Positions 36,401-49,451 of a stretch of DNA of 64,000 nt are shown piece by piece. The notes below the pieces were generated by a model that worked only from the letters and a program-made list of their open reading frames with translations, did no database searches and was not told the origin of the DNA. The stretch's first letter is position 1, and each line of letters opens with the position of its first letter. The translations under genes were made by a program, and so were the position numbers. Source of the stretch: Straminergon stramineum (taxonomy: Eukaryota > Streptophyta > Bryopsida > Hypnales > Calliergonaceae); assembly GCA_963920665.1 (NCBI GenBank), contig OY987266.1, positions 10,731,001 through 10,795,000 on the forward strand, given 5' to 3'.

Positions 36401-39333
36401 AAATGGAATTTTCTTAATTCCTCAAAATAGTGATTTTTCAAGAATGTTTTTGAGTTATTTGGGCTACCCACAAAGCAATGAAAATTACATATCATGCAAT
36501 AACTTTTTAACCATGTAGTCAAAAGTTATGAAAATTGTTGCGCCTAGAAATTACTCCTTGGACACATGTCTTGTGAAAATTTCAAAGAAAAAAAATAAAA
36601 ATTCCATTCATAGTGAACTACCAAAAATTGTTATGTTGCCCCAAAACATAGTTTGGGCATTTAGGGGTTAAGTAAACAAATTGCTTGAAATGATCTAATA
36701 CTAATGCACTAATAATTAAGTTTAGTGTTATTGCACTAATTGATCTGAAATGCTACAAGTTTTTAATCTCGATGAAGAACATAGATATCCATACTATTCA
36801 ATGAGGTGATCTCTATAGTTGTACTTGATAAAAATATTCATCAAAAATAAAACTTATAGAAATTTTGAATCTATTAGTTTGGTTAAGATTGAATTTCATT
36901 ATTAGTGTTTTTGTGACATACTATTGCCTCTCTCAAACTATTCATTCAAATTTTGTCACTCAACAACCATTAACTCCTAAATGGTTGGGAAGACTATATT
37001 AGGCATTAACATTTTCTAGGCAAGACATTGCAAAGTAAAATTGTTTCTTAGAGGAACAAGTACTATGTTATCAACTTCCTAGCACACTCATTTGTGCCTA
37101 ATTTAACTAAGCAATCATGTGGTATATGTGTTTTTTGGTTTCAATTTGGGCAACCAAAAATATATTATATTTTGATCAATTTTTAATTCAATTGTAGAAT
37201 TGTAAAGCTAATTCATTGAAGTATATTGTGTTAAAATTTCAAAGTGGAAAACTTCATTGAAAATAGGATATTTAATCCCAAAAAAATTAAAGCACATTTT
37301 GGTAGAATTTTTTTTAAATGATTGTTTTGTTGGCACTATGGGCCTTTCTATCATTTGATGACATAATTGTAACAAACTATTCTTTTTCATTCACTTGTCA
37401 AATGAATTATATGGTTCATTTGAGAATTGATACCTTCCACACACATATGTTTATATATTTTGAGAAGTTATTCTGACTACAATCGATATGGGATATTGAC
37501 ATAGTACATGTATCTATATGTCATTAGTATTGATATTTTGTATCAATATTTGTGTCCATTATTTGTGTACCATATTAATATTCGACATATTCCATATACA
37601 ATATTCTATATCTTTATTACGTAATAATGTCAGTATAAGTATCCATATCAAAGTTTTTTTGTTTTTAAGATTGATGGCAAGGCAGGGAGGTTCAATTTTT
37701 TTTGAATCAATAGATGCGTGAGGTTCACAACCAATGAAGATTTACAAAAAAATTAATCAACACATTGGGGGTCAATGGTTGTTGTTTTTCAAACTTTCTC
37801 CTTCCATATTGACAATTGTTGATTTTTGATGAGGAGAAGGGAGGCCAAGCATACTATTGTGCCCATCTTTTTGTTACATTGTAGGGCAATGAGAACAAAG
37901 TTTTATTTTGAAATTTAAATATCCAAATTTGTACTAGAATAATATGGAAGTGTGTTGAAAAAAATTGATAAATTTTGATTTTTTAGATTGAAAGATTCTA
38001 ATTTTGAAGTTAGAAGAATTTTTTTCAACCTTGTCCAACATGGTCAACAAATTTTTTGTCTTGGAGTAAAATTCTTGCACTATATATTTCAAGCAAATGC
38101 TTTCTAAAGTTGCTCGTCCTATCCAAATAATTTCAAGCAACATAACTATTGATCCGGGCACTCAACTAAAAAAAATGTATTTCCACCAAATGAATGGGGT
38201 ACATATTCACACCTCGTGTCAAAAATTTGTGTGAACATCCATTTTGAATTGACTTCATGTGAATCTACACAAGATTTCTTATGTTCATTGAATGGTCACT
38301 TGGTCCTTTACAAATTGATTTGAAATAGTGAAGAAAAGTTTTTTTACATCACTTTAAAATATAAAAAGTATTTCTTGTTTCCTAACTTGCTTGTATTGAG
38401 AATAAGAAGACTCAATTGGAAATAACTTTTGAACTCTAATCCAAATTCTAGGAAAATTCTTTTGCACTTAAGTCAATCCTTGTATACATCTATTTTCCAA
38501 ATTATGAAATTAGATCCAAATATCTGAAAGTTTTTCCATAGGTGTATGTAATACTTTAGAATAAAATATTTAACCTTGAATTTCTATAATTAAAAAAACA
38601 ATTGAGTGTGGTTATTGGCAAGAAGTTCAATTTGCAACAAAATATTCAGTTTTAAGAATTTTCTAAAACTTCAATTTTGTATAGAAACTAAAATTCATCA
38701 ACTTCTTTTTTAAGTTGAACTCAAATTTTTTTTTAAATCATTTTCATGGCTCAAATTCACATCAAGAGCAAAAAACTTGAAGTTGCCAAAATATACCACA
38801 TGGGGATCTATGGATTAAAACATCTTTTAAGTAGAAAAGTCAATAATATCCAAAAGAGAGAATTTCTCAATTAGACTACTTTCTTGCAAAAGCATTCAAT
38901 AACACCTCCAAAAAAATGGATGAAAAATGTTTTATGTGTGCACTAGGTATTGAATGTCATCTAAAAGCCGTTTTTGGATCTCCCAAGAGTTTTAGGATTA
39001 AAGTAAGTAGACATGTACTCATCATTGCCCAAAATATGACATTTGGACCAAAGAGTGACTAAAATCATTAATATATTGATGGTACAAGATGTGCACAATC
39101 AGAATACATGAGCCCAGGAGAGTCTAATATCAATTTTTGGTCAACTTGTAAGCAATACTTTAAAAGTCCATAATTCATCCATATATTTTCCAAATAATGC
39201 ATGCTTAAAGTCCTTCCTTCATCTTTCAATTGCCAATAAGATTCGATAAAATAGTTTGTGTTTACCCCCTAAAAGACCAAACAAAGTTTTTGGGCAATAT
39301 TGAAAATTTGGATAGCTCACTAAGAAAATAGTG

Positions 39334-39377
<44 letters not shown>
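39334..39377. repeat. (TA)n microsatellite
   Basis: About 21 TA units lie directly before the AT-rich repeat at 39378-39545. Confidence 0.95.
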
Positions 39378-39380
<3 letters not shown>

Positions 39381-39545
39381 TTTAAATCATTCCATTTGGA
39401 TTAATGAGATGAGGATTTTTTTTTGTTTGGGGGTAGTTATGGAATCTCTATTCTATAATAAACTTTGAAGTCCTTTCTTTAATTTAATTTATTATATTTT
39501 TAGAACATTACAAACATTGAGATTGGCATTTTTCAATCCCATAAC
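39378..39545 (+). repeat. AT-rich repeat, partner of 36160-36400
   Basis: See the entry at 36160-36400. The two lie 3 kb apart in opposite orientation. Confidence 0.5.
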
Positions 39546-40315
39546 TAAATTCTCAACAATTTATTATCCAAAATCATTATCTACTTCTTTCTACTTACTA
39601 TTTTTTTCAAACATGAATACGAAATATATTTTTTGAATTTTTTACATGTATTCATATTCCCAACTTATTTCTTCAAGATATTATGGAGAGTTGCAGGGTG
39701 TAGAATCTATATATTTTTGGATAAAATATTTGAAAGATGAAATCTAACCATTTGGGAAGAGTTGAAAATACTTGTTTTGGGAATCCAAGCATCATGATCT
39801 TGCAATTGGTAAGGTTTTCAATCCTAAAAATTTAGAAAGGTGTACTCTAACAAATTAACTAAAGGATCCTATGGTCAAATTTTTAAAAAAATAAACATAG
39901 ATGAAGGTTTTAGCTTTGAAGCAATTTGGGCCTGTAAACATGAAAAAACTTTAGGGATTAATAATAGTAAGTATGCTCAATTATTGTTATATTGATCACA
40001 AATGCCCTTACCTTACCAAATCAATTTGTACATTCAAACTTGCTTGACATCTTCATTTGCATTTGAGTTAGAGACCATTTGCTTAGTTCATCAACCTAAG
40101 AAATATTTGGTGACAATTTCCCCTATTTTCAATGGATGAAGTCACTCAATTGCTACAAAATGTAGTAACTAAATTGCTACTAATAGGGATGAATTTATAT
40201 ACTTTTAGACAAATACATGTATTTTCATCCACTTTTGTATATTTCATCCATGTTAATGGATGCAAATAGCTTTGCCATGCCACTGCAGATCACTTTCTAC
40301 ACGGCTTCAAAGTAG

Positions 40316-40639
40316 GGTAGGAGGTCCATAAAGTGCTCATCTAAGAGCTGAAACCGGAATTTGTAGAGGTAAAACTTCTTGAAATATTTTTCAGTAAAAT
40401 TTCCTTGAAAGACAAATGGAATTGGCATCTAACCCAAGTCGTTTCATATTTTTTGGAGTTTTTTAGAATTAGTTCCGAATTTTTGAAGTTGAAATGGCAT
40501 ACGGCTCTAAAATCGCCCACCTCCTCAAATGTAGACTATTTGTACAGCATTGGTACAATGAAAAAGTAACATCTTCAAATAGTATACATTTACAAAGGTG
40601 GGTGATTTTAGAGCCTGTGCACTTTTAGAACCTCCTACC
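40316..40639. mobile_element. MITE with GGTAGGAGGT ends and an inner fold-back
   Basis: The ends GGTAGGAGGT (40316-40325) and ACCTCCTACC (40630-40639) are inverted. Inside, two 39-base arms (40503-40541 and 40577-40615) are strong inverted repeats starting GGCTCTAAAATCGCCCACCT. A similar right end, GAACCTCCTACC, occurs near 43560. No clear target duplication. Confidence 0.65.
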
Positions 40640-41010
40640 GTGCCTTTTTTTTCCTGGTTCAGTTTGCGTATGAAATAGCATTTCTGTTTTAAATCCAATC
40701 AACATGTAATTAAATGCACACCTGATTAAGAGTAACACGGTCTGACGGTCAATAAAACTCTTGCATCAATGGTCTACTCAATATGAGGTCATGATTGGCA
40801 GTAAAAGCACACAATTCTTAATTAGTATGGACTTATTTCCCAGAACATAATGTCCATTGTCTTCTTAAAGAAATTGAAGAAGGTTTTAGAGGGGCATATG
40901 ATTGCTTGAGTAAGGAGTCAATCCTTTAATTTATTTCACCTGGGTCATACCGGCAGTACTCAACACTTCGGAAATTCCAACTGCAGAGTACAGTAAGTTT
41001 CGTTTGTTTA

Positions 41011-41030
41011 AAACAAACAAACAAACAAAC
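41011..41030 (+). repeat. (AAAC)n microsatellite
   Basis: Five AAAC units. Confidence 0.9.
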
Positions 41031-41338
41031 TGCTGAGTGAACTTGAATAAATTCAAGCCAGAATCTCTTTGTAAGAAGCTATTAGATTACTGCTAAGATA
41101 TCAGTTCTTTGATATGCACTTAGACTATGGTAACTGTTTTAGTGCACACAATTGTTTATCTTTTGCACAAATCTGGGTGGGCAGTGAAGGAAAATCTGTG
41201 TTAGTATTACTGCAATCTAAGTAAGTTTCAACTCCAAAAAAATGAGAGCCACAGGTGATTTTTCTTACAAGGTTGGACGCTAATATGTACTGCAAAGTAC
41301 AGTACAAGTGAACCTAATTGAGAGGCACGGGAGACCAC

Positions 41339-41517
41339 CATCAGAAAAGTTGGGCCAGATTATTTTGGTGCCATTTTGACACCAAAGGCTGCATACAGGT
41401 CATTCTGGCATCATTTTATCCATACTAGGTTGGTATGGAGGTTGGCACCAAATTAACTTAATTGCATTTCAATGCACCATTGTGGCACCATGTTCTCATG
41501 CCTAGAAGTTCCTGATG
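41339..41517 (+). mobile_element. 179-bp MITE, copy 1
   Basis: It begins CATCAGAAAAGTTGGGCC and ends CTAGAAGTTCCTGATG, imperfect inverted ends sharing CATCAG. It matches 51575-51753 in inverted orientation at roughly 90 percent by eye, with exactly the same length. Two-base flanks match within each copy: AC/AC here and TA/TA there. Interior GGTTGGTATGGAGGTTGGCA is identical. Class uncertain. Confidence 0.82.
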
Positions 41518-42073
41518 ACAGCCTGATTTCCTGCCGAAATGTACCGAGATTGTCCTCCCTTTCCACAGATAGCCCAGAGTCAAGCAGGTCTAACTGGAAG
41601 AATCGTGAAGTATCCTATGAACATATAACTAGAAACCAAAATAGTCCCTTGCAACGTCTGTTGCACTTCCACATGACTACACAACCATTGTGAAGGCCAA
41701 ATGCTCGTACTCCGCAATCACTTGGGCAAGGGACAGATGATCGATTAGAACACAGGTTTGCAACATCAGTAGCATTGTGAAGAGTCTACAACAGCCTTTG
41801 GTATAACAACCCGTTCACAGTTAGCAAAATTAATGTGAAAATTATAGTTGCAAGAAATAGAGAAATAACTGCAGCTCCTTGTGGAGACTCGCATGAAATA
41901 AGAGTCTATTCATTCAAGGTCCCATTTCTAACCCATATAACAATGAAAATGATTCAAGACCCCATACCAAAGTGACTCATGCCGGTATGAAGAAGTTGGA
42001 ACTTGAAAGTGTAGTTGTATGAAACCTATCACCCTTCAGTTGAACCATCATAGTGCTCCATACTGTGTAAGAC

Positions 42074-42096
42074 ACTAAACCCTAAACCCTAAATCC
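42074..42096. repeat. Interstitial telomere-like repeat (CTAAACC)n
   Basis: About three units of the plant telomere repeat TTTAGGG, complement strand: CTAAACC, CTAAACC, CTAAATCC. The run is short enough to be chance or a telo-box cluster. Confidence 0.75.
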
Positions 42097-44506
42097 TGAG
42101 TGGCTTCTCATTTGGAAGTTGCAATCATGCTGTGAGAATGACATTTGAAAATTCACATGCAATTAGTTGTGATATTGACAAGCTGACTCCGAATGATAGC
42201 GTTCCTATGATAGCGATGCACATTTTTGGCACGGTCTTCAACTGGTTTGATTGTCATGATCGTAAATTTGGCAAAAGTTGGCAAAAGTTGCACTTTCTCA
42301 TACTCCCATCTAGAGTCTCCGATCTAAATCTTTCTTAGTTTATACCAGGTCCTAGTTCAGAGAGCTCTATACACGCAAATGTCTAGCTTTTCTTTTACAT
42401 AGTTTTGGAGCTGTGAAATGCTACATTATTACTGATGTGACCATTTTGAGAAGAGAAGTGATGAGAGGCATGCACACTCTCGTTGGTTGTAATGTATTCC
42501 TAAGGATGTGGTTGTTATTGGTGCTACCTGTGACTCAATTAACGAAGTGATTCGATCTATCCAATTCATAAATTTCCAAGTTGGACTGTCTAAGTTGCTA
42601 TGTGCTTGATTTCTAAAATGATGGAGGGAGACAAGGGATCAGCAACAGCTTCCCCCGCAGCTTCCCTCGATTTCCTGGATTTTGCCAATGCCAACATTTG
42701 AAGGTCAAAGCGGCAAACATCACATACTGCATTCGCATATTGCGGCATGATTGATGATGCTTTAATATTGTCAGAAGTAGTAAAATTTTCGGTCTAGAAC
42801 CAAAGCAAGCAATGTTTGCTAGCACTCAAGTCGTGATTTTGCTGGTGGTTGCATAGTGCAAGCTGGGAGGTTTTCGAGCCTTGCTTGTCCGAAGGAAATT
42901 CACGAATAAGATGTACACTTAGCATCTAGATGCTAAATGATTAGAGCTGATCCGGTACCGGCGAAGATGCAGATTGTGGATTGAGGTTTCCTTTTCATGT
43001 GGCACACAATCATGGTTCAAGACCTCCAAGTGTTGGATTGAATTTACTGAAAAGGTGGGTGCATCAATTCTCCCAAGATTGTGTTTCGTGCTTCAGGAGA
43101 TGGAGATGAGCAAGTCAAAATGATAAATAATCCACCCACGCTTAGATTTGAAGTTGTAAGGAAGAGGCTCCGTCAACCATACAATGCATTAGAGGGCTTC
43201 CATTGATCATGCATGTGAGGTTTGATTTGTGTTAAGCGTGAAAATACATACATTTCAGTTTTTGCAATTGATTTTTAACTTATCAAAAAATCAAACTCCT
43301 ATAGCTCTTTCAAATCCAAAACAATTTTGGGTTGTTTTAGTCACATTAAGTGAAGTAGCAAAAATTGTTTTTCTGCATGTACAGATCTCACTCATGCAAG
43401 GTCTTGAAATCCTAAATCTTTTATATGTCATTAAAAAATTGAAATAATTTGAATTAGATGTCAATTCCATTTTTCTATCAAAGAAAATTTGCTAAAAAAT
43501 ATTTCAAGAAATCAAACGTCTCCAAATTAATTATCAACTCTTCAATGGGCACATTATGAACCTCCTACCTAAGTAAGGTAACCTTCCCCCAAATCACATG
43601 GTACCTAAAAGCAACACTTTATAAGATGCTCATGTTGTATACATCTCCCAAATCAACATGTACCAATTCTTGTAGAAAGGATTTTAGAACATCTACCAAA
43701 AAACATTTGACCCTTCATAATTTTTGTATTTGGTATCTAAATAATGAGTTCTTTGGTGCATTAGACTCACCTAACACTTTCCAATTAGAAAAATATATAA
43801 AATTTACCAATCTAATTATAGAAATTCTTATTTGTACAAAAGTGGAAGATTTGGATGTCTTTACCAAAAATGTATAAATGTTACTATTTGTTCATTTGGA
43901 AAGACAAGTATGCTCAAGGCAATGTTTAGAGCAAGTTACAAGTTACTTTGCACTTCCTTGGATAGAACAAGGTTGGATTTTTGCTCAAAAGTTGGAGCCC
44001 ATTGGACAGGATGACAAGATACATTAAAAAAAATTAATGAATAGTGTATGTTATGTTAAACAATCTTATCCAATAATGATGTTTTAATCATTTCTTCTTC
44101 TTCATCTTCTTTTATGAAGTCATTATTGATCTTAAATTTTTGTATAATCACCTTAATCAATCATCATTTTTGTGATCATCTTTACCATAGATTGATATGT
44201 TAGAGTCAATGGGCTTTCAACATGTATGTATTCAAAGGCCTAATCACCACATATATTGGTTCTATCATCATTTACCTTCACCAAAACTCCAACTATAATG
44301 AGCATTAAAGAGCAAAGTCAATAAAAAAATCAATTAACAACCTAAAACATCTCTACTAGTTTGACAATTCTTCATCCTATTTTAAAAAGATGGTTAGTGT
44401 CATTGTTGAGAGGTTGGTTGGTTGGTTTATTTCATAGAGCACCTTAATGTATTATGTATACATAATTGTCAACTAATTGTAGGCTCAAACTCACCCAATA
44501 TGAAGT
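42097..44506. other. Intergenic DNA, no gene seen
   Basis: Slightly higher GC than the preceding repeats to about 43.2 kb, then AT-rich. Open frames up to 83 codons match no family. A GAACCTCCTACC end like that of the 40316-40639 MITE occurs near 43560. Confidence 0.4.
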
Positions 44507-44830
44507 ATGGTCAATTTCATTAAGATGGCGGTGTTTCATGAAATACATAGTATTCCATTAAATTGGTGGTCTATTTTGCTACTTTAGCACTTTTAAGGTT
44601 CAAACTATGTGATCTGAAATCTAAAGTTGTTTTAGATGTTAGAAATCTAGATTTGTCTTAGATGTCTAAAATCTAGACATGTCATAGATGGTTTAGACTG
44701 CACGGTCTAAAATCTATATTAGTTCTAGATTTCTGAAATCTATACTTGTCTTGGATGTCCCTTTTACAATTTAGATTGTGTAGTTTCAAGAATGGCATAT
44801 GAATACCTCCATTTTAATGAAATCGACCAT
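44507..44830. mobile_element. MITE with GGTCAATTTCATTAA ends, copy 1
   Basis: The ends ATGGTCAATTTCATTAAGAT and TTTTAATGAAATCGACCAT are inverted. The interior has several related AAATCTAGA and TGTCTTAGATGT blocks and an inverted pair GACTGCACGGTCTAAA. It aligns over its whole length with 50222-50530. Confidence 0.8.
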
Positions 44831-45024
44831 AAATGTATTAGGGTTGAATTGTGTCTCATGCTACTCTTAGATTTAAAACAAAGTTGGTCAATTGTGCTTT
44901 CATGTATATATCAATATGTTATTAACTTGAAAACAAGGGCACAACTTTTCAAGAGATTCTAGATATTTTGTAAAAGTAATGTATTCTATACTCCATTTTT
45001 TTCATTTGTTTTCTATACACTCGT

Positions 45025-45102
45025 ATAGATTTTAGACTGCACGGTCTAAAGATAAAAGTGCCAAGTTTGTGGAATACCACCATTTTAACAAAATATCCAT
45101 TC
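45025..45102 (-). mobile_element. Truncated end of the GGTCAATTTCATTAA MITE family
   Basis: On the minus strand the piece runs from a drifted ATTTTGTTAAAATGG end through TTTAGACCGTGCAGTCTAAA. That is one end of the element without its other half. Confidence 0.6.
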
Positions 45103-46791
45103 TGCCCTAAAAGTTGGTGTTTACTATGACTGATCTCGGAATAAAGTTTTTGGATTTCAGAAATTTAGTGAGCAAGACCAGATACCAAGTTACATGAATT
45201 CATAGATTCATGCATCTGAAATTTAGTGGGCAAGACCAAAGATCAAGTTAGGCTTTGGCTATTATATTCAAGGTATGTTATGCTTCTCCTTGGTCCTTGA
45301 CTAATCTGTTGTTGATGTGGTTCGACTTTCAAGAGATAAAACTGAAAATGCAAAAGCCTCAAGCTACCGAATATATTGTAGGTCTCTAAGTGTGTATTGA
45401 TAAAAAAAGAAATCTCCATCATTTCAATTATGCCAACTTCCTAACCATTGAATAAAAGATACTGCTATTTAAAAGATTTGTCAACCTTGGCAAAACGTGC
45501 TTATGTGCCATGGCAGAGAGACTGATTGGAAGTAGTGGGTTAAAGCATTACTTGCATATTTAATCCAAAATATGCTAACCACGACCCCACATTTGGGCTT
45601 TTGATTTATGATTATGCTCTAAGATAAAAAAAAACAATGAAAAGCAAGTTTTGGAAAGACATCCTGTTTTGAAATCTCAAAATCAAACGGACACCAATAA
45701 ACTCTACATATACTTAGTATGATTAAGTCATAAAATTTCTCGTCAACCTACACACATTCTGCATTCCATACATTGATATCATCTTGTATTGTTGTTGACC
45801 AGTCATTGCCGTTACTTTCTCTTTGTTTTCTAACATGGAACTTCCAAAACTCAATCACCTTTCCAAAAGAGTGCTTGAAATATTGAGCACTGGCAAAGGG
45901 TCACTTGTACCCAAGGCGTCCGAATCATGTCCTTGAGGAAGTCTGACTGAGATGCTACATCAATGCTGACCTCGAAAACCTCTCAATCGGAGCTCTTCAG
46001 CTTTACTGGCAGTGTTGTTATGTGCCATGTTCAAAGGCTTTTGGGGAGTACTGTGCAAAACCTTCACTAGATAACTGGTGCAGAAGTCGGCATCATTCAC
46101 CAAAAGTATTGAAAATATGCAAAAACTAAGGAAATTGGCAGAGGGTTAATTGACAATCTGCCACGAAGAAAAAGGAAATCATTTCAAGCCTCTAGATCCA
46201 CTATCATTGACTCATTTGGACAAATCTTACACAGTTCGACACTCATGTAGCTTTGAATGCGTGATGGTACAATCGATGAATACGAAGCAGCTTCGTAGAA
46301 CGTCGACTGGGTCCCCAAATGGCCCAAAATCTTGGTCCAAAGCTTGAGGAACAAGAGGAGCAAGAGGATGTACCACAAGAATTGCAGTCAGCACGACTAT
46401 ACTGTCGGGAAACAAAGAGTAAGTTATACACACTACTGACAAAAGTCAAATTTTTGGACCGACATGGATGACCAGTCAGAGGCATCCCCACGTCCCTCCG
46501 ACACAAAACTAAGTGTACTGCAATCTACCTTCTAGTTTGACTTTGTATTCTATGTATCAAATCTTGACAAGCAAAAACTTCCATTGACAAACGAGCTTTC
46601 GGAGCTTTCGGTGATGTACGAGTAGTCCATGGATTGCAAGTCAGAGCAGTGGACTATCGCAACCAAAGAATCGGCATTCTTTAGATGTGAGAGTTTCTGT
46701 ATCATCCACCTAGTCCTGTGTACAGTTAATTGGCTTGAGCTGATTGATTTCATCAATCTCTGGAGCAAGGGTTGTAAGGATGAAGATATCT
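45103..46791. other. Intergenic DNA upstream of the chitinase relic
   Basis: No supportable gene. Open frames around 46150-46500 on both strands are of similar length and match nothing known. The last few hundred bases may be the old promoter of the chitinase relic. Confidence 0.4.
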
Positions 46792-48199
46792 ATGTCACCA
46801 TTGTTGCTGCTGCTGGGCCTCCACAGGTTGGTGTTCCAGAATGTCGAAGCTGTTGAGAAGGGGTGTAACTGACTAGGAGGCGAGTCGTTAGCAATTTCAA
46901 TTTCAACTTCCAGAAACACGTGTTCTACGTCTTTGCAGGAGTGGATCCAACAACTTACCGGCTGGTGCCACCGAGGACAATGGCTAGATTGCAATTAAAG
47001 TTCGTGGTTTCAGCCAAAAACTCCAATCCTGCCGTGGTGCCTCTTCTGTCCGTTGGGGGAGGAGACGCAAGACCCGCCTCGTTCGGTGACACGGTGAGCA
47101 CCTCTGCACGGCGGAAGATCTTTATTGACTCCAGTATTGTGCTGGCCAGGCAATATGGCTTCGATTCGAAGGATCGGACTTGGACTGGGAGTCGCCTCGA
47201 ACGTACGCAGCAGGAGATGGAGAAGCTGGCGTTCTTGCTGAAGGAATGGCGCGCCGCTACTGCTTTGGAGTCTCAAGCCTCTGGGAAAACTGAGCTTCTC
47301 CTCACAGGTACTGCTTGTGAGCTATTCCTCTGGTTTCCTGTCCTCCAATCATTTGAATTAGTAATGATTCTGTTCATAAAGAAATCATTATGAGAATTGT
47401 GATAACAATCTAATTCGAAAGAAAGCATGCCAGGGTCAAGATATCGATAAGAATCTTAAAGATGTTCAATTTGTAGGGTTTCTTGGTATTTAGGATTGAA
47501 AATTCTAAGTTCATCGAAGAACAGCTTTATTCATAAAGAATGAATAAGACACACAGAAAAACCCTAAATGATTTGACGTAAAGTACATTAGGGAAAGATG
47601 CCAAAAGGAATCTTAAATTTGTTCCATTCGTGAATTATTTTTGAATTTATTACAGAAAATTGCAACTTCATCTCGATGGTATATCTAAGTCTTTTCAAAA
47701 TGAAAAATCTGTGATTTCCTAAATAATAAAGAAACGACAAAACATTCCTTCTGGGAATGAAAATGCTCACCACTCATTGGTATTATTCTTGCAGCTGCTT
47801 TGAGTTACGGAGTACCAGTCAATCCTGCTCTACGACGGCGACGGGAATCGGACCTGGCCGATCGACGCATTCAACTTCTTCTTGGACTGGGCCAGTGTGA
47901 TGAACTATATATGACTACCGGCACGGCTCATGGGAGTCCATGCCACCATCATTGGCGAACACACCGCTTTGTATGACCCTAGGGCTTCCTGACTACGGAA
48001 TAGAGTGGAACCTTACCAGTCTAAATAACACATGCCGGAATAGGTGCGCCAGCCACGACCAGTGGTGACCCAATTTCCTACAAAGATATTGTGGATAACA
48101 ATGATGGAGGCGCTACTGTTGTCCAGGATCCCACCACTGTGAGCATGTATAGTTACAAGCCTGACCTCACTTGGATCGGATATGACAATCCAATACAGT
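46792..48199 (+). pseudogene. Broken class V chitinase (glycosyl hydrolase family 18)
   Basis: An ATG at 46792 opens a leucine-rich, signal-peptide-like stretch that stops at TGA 46870-46872. In another frame NFNFQKHVFYVFAGVDP begins the GH18 barrel, followed by LLSVGGG, RRKIFIDSSIVLARQYGF and EKLAFLLKEWRAA. The catalytic DxDxE sequence survives as G-S-D-L-D-W-E (47171-47191) but lies out of frame: by eye, about five extra bases before it and one after it cancel out, so the frame stays open across a scrambled active site. A GT-AG intron (47308-47794) fits. The second exon holds IDAFNFFLDWASVMNY, HTALYDP, GIGAPAT, ISYKDIVDNN and TWIGYDNPIQ, spread over several frames with stops, a missing stretch near 48000 and no C-terminal end. 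Intact relatives are secreted and hydrolyse chitin. Confidence 0.88.
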
Positions 48200-48299
48200 A
48201 GCTGCCTGAAACTATGCCAAGAGAAAACGACAAAACAAACACCTGCAGTTCTAATACTGTTCAGAACATATCGGACTTCAAAATTGAGATACTTTAAAA

Positions 48300-49221
48300 A
48301 ATGACTACTAAAAGTGACTTCTTAACTTTTTATGGGGGATCAAGAATTGATGACACGTCGATGGGCTAGTTGTAACGTAATGGTCTAGAATTCGTCAAGT
48401 GCAAATTCACATCACTTGTTACTGAGTTGCCATACCTGGTTGCAACTGCGATCGATCACCGGTAAATCCTCCTCGTTTCTGAAGTCACATGGTTCTGATC
48501 GATAACTCCTTGTTAGTTGATGGCAGCATCCAATGCTTGGGCGTTACCGGCAAAGCACTTCATGGGCACATGTTCAACAATAAGATGAAGACATGTCAAA
48601 CAGCATGCAGCATGCAGCATTTACTAAAGCAACGAGGCTGACCTAGCTCTCTGGATAGAACAGCTGGTGTTACATCAAAAACTATCAGTTGTAGCAAGGC
48701 TCGCTCTTCCTGGTGATTCGCATATCAGTTGTCAAGCGGACCCTCCATGTCCTTTTTCTCACTGATTTCAGCATCTATATCCTCGTAGAGTCGTAGACCA
48801 AGTATTGCTAGGGTTAACAGATTCAAGCAGACTGGCCAGGCGTGTACTGTACAGGAGCTCTGATTGAAAACGGCGTCAATATGTTTTCCAGAAATCAAGA
48901 CTATCAGAGTAGTAATTCAACCAAAGGATTTCTCAATACAGAACGGGAAGAGCACACACTCTTGCTATTTTCAAATGGTAAAGCGGAAGTGGGACGATGA
49001 AATGGGTATTGTTGGAATCTTCAGGACTTCTTGGACCAATCCATATGAGCAGCATAGACACCTGCTCTGATCTCTTTAATGATATGTTCAGGATGAGTGT
49101 TACTTGGCGCAAATCTTAGAAATAAATTTAGATAAACCTCAGCACTAATATTGAGTAATCAACTACTGAACAAATCAAAAAAATTTAAAAGTCATTTGTT
49201 TCAGCTAATAGTAAGGACCAA
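48300..49221. other. Intergenic DNA, no gene seen
   Basis: Moderate GC at first, possibly the old 3' flank of the chitinase relic. No open frame resembles a known protein. A short CAGCATG triplication lies near 48602-48620. Confidence 0.4.
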
Positions 49222-49451
49222 TTAACCCATAAACGACACAGCGGACATTTTTTTGTTAGATGAATGAGAAGGGATTCCCCTGTGTAGGATAGAAATGCAA
49301 AAATTCATCCTTGGAATTAGGGGTGGACAGGGGAGATCTTCTACAATAGTTTGACCTCCAATGAATATTTTTGGTTTTTTTAAGTAAATGATGTCACACG
49401 GTTCCAAAAGCCATGATTTTCACAGTCACTAGTCCGTGCTTTCAAGGTCAA
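49222..49451 (-). mobile_element. TTAACCC-ended repeat, copy 4 (inverted)
   Basis: A 230-bp copy on the minus strand, matching the others through TTTTGGAACCGTGTGACATC and the IGGQTIVEDLP-encoding block. The end at 49222 is TTAACCCATAAACG. Confidence 0.65.

Noticed and set aside
46920..47393. 157-codon plus-strand frame as an intact gene
   Set aside because: It is one exon of the chitinase relic running into the intron; its catalytic motif is out of frame and its downstream parts are broken.
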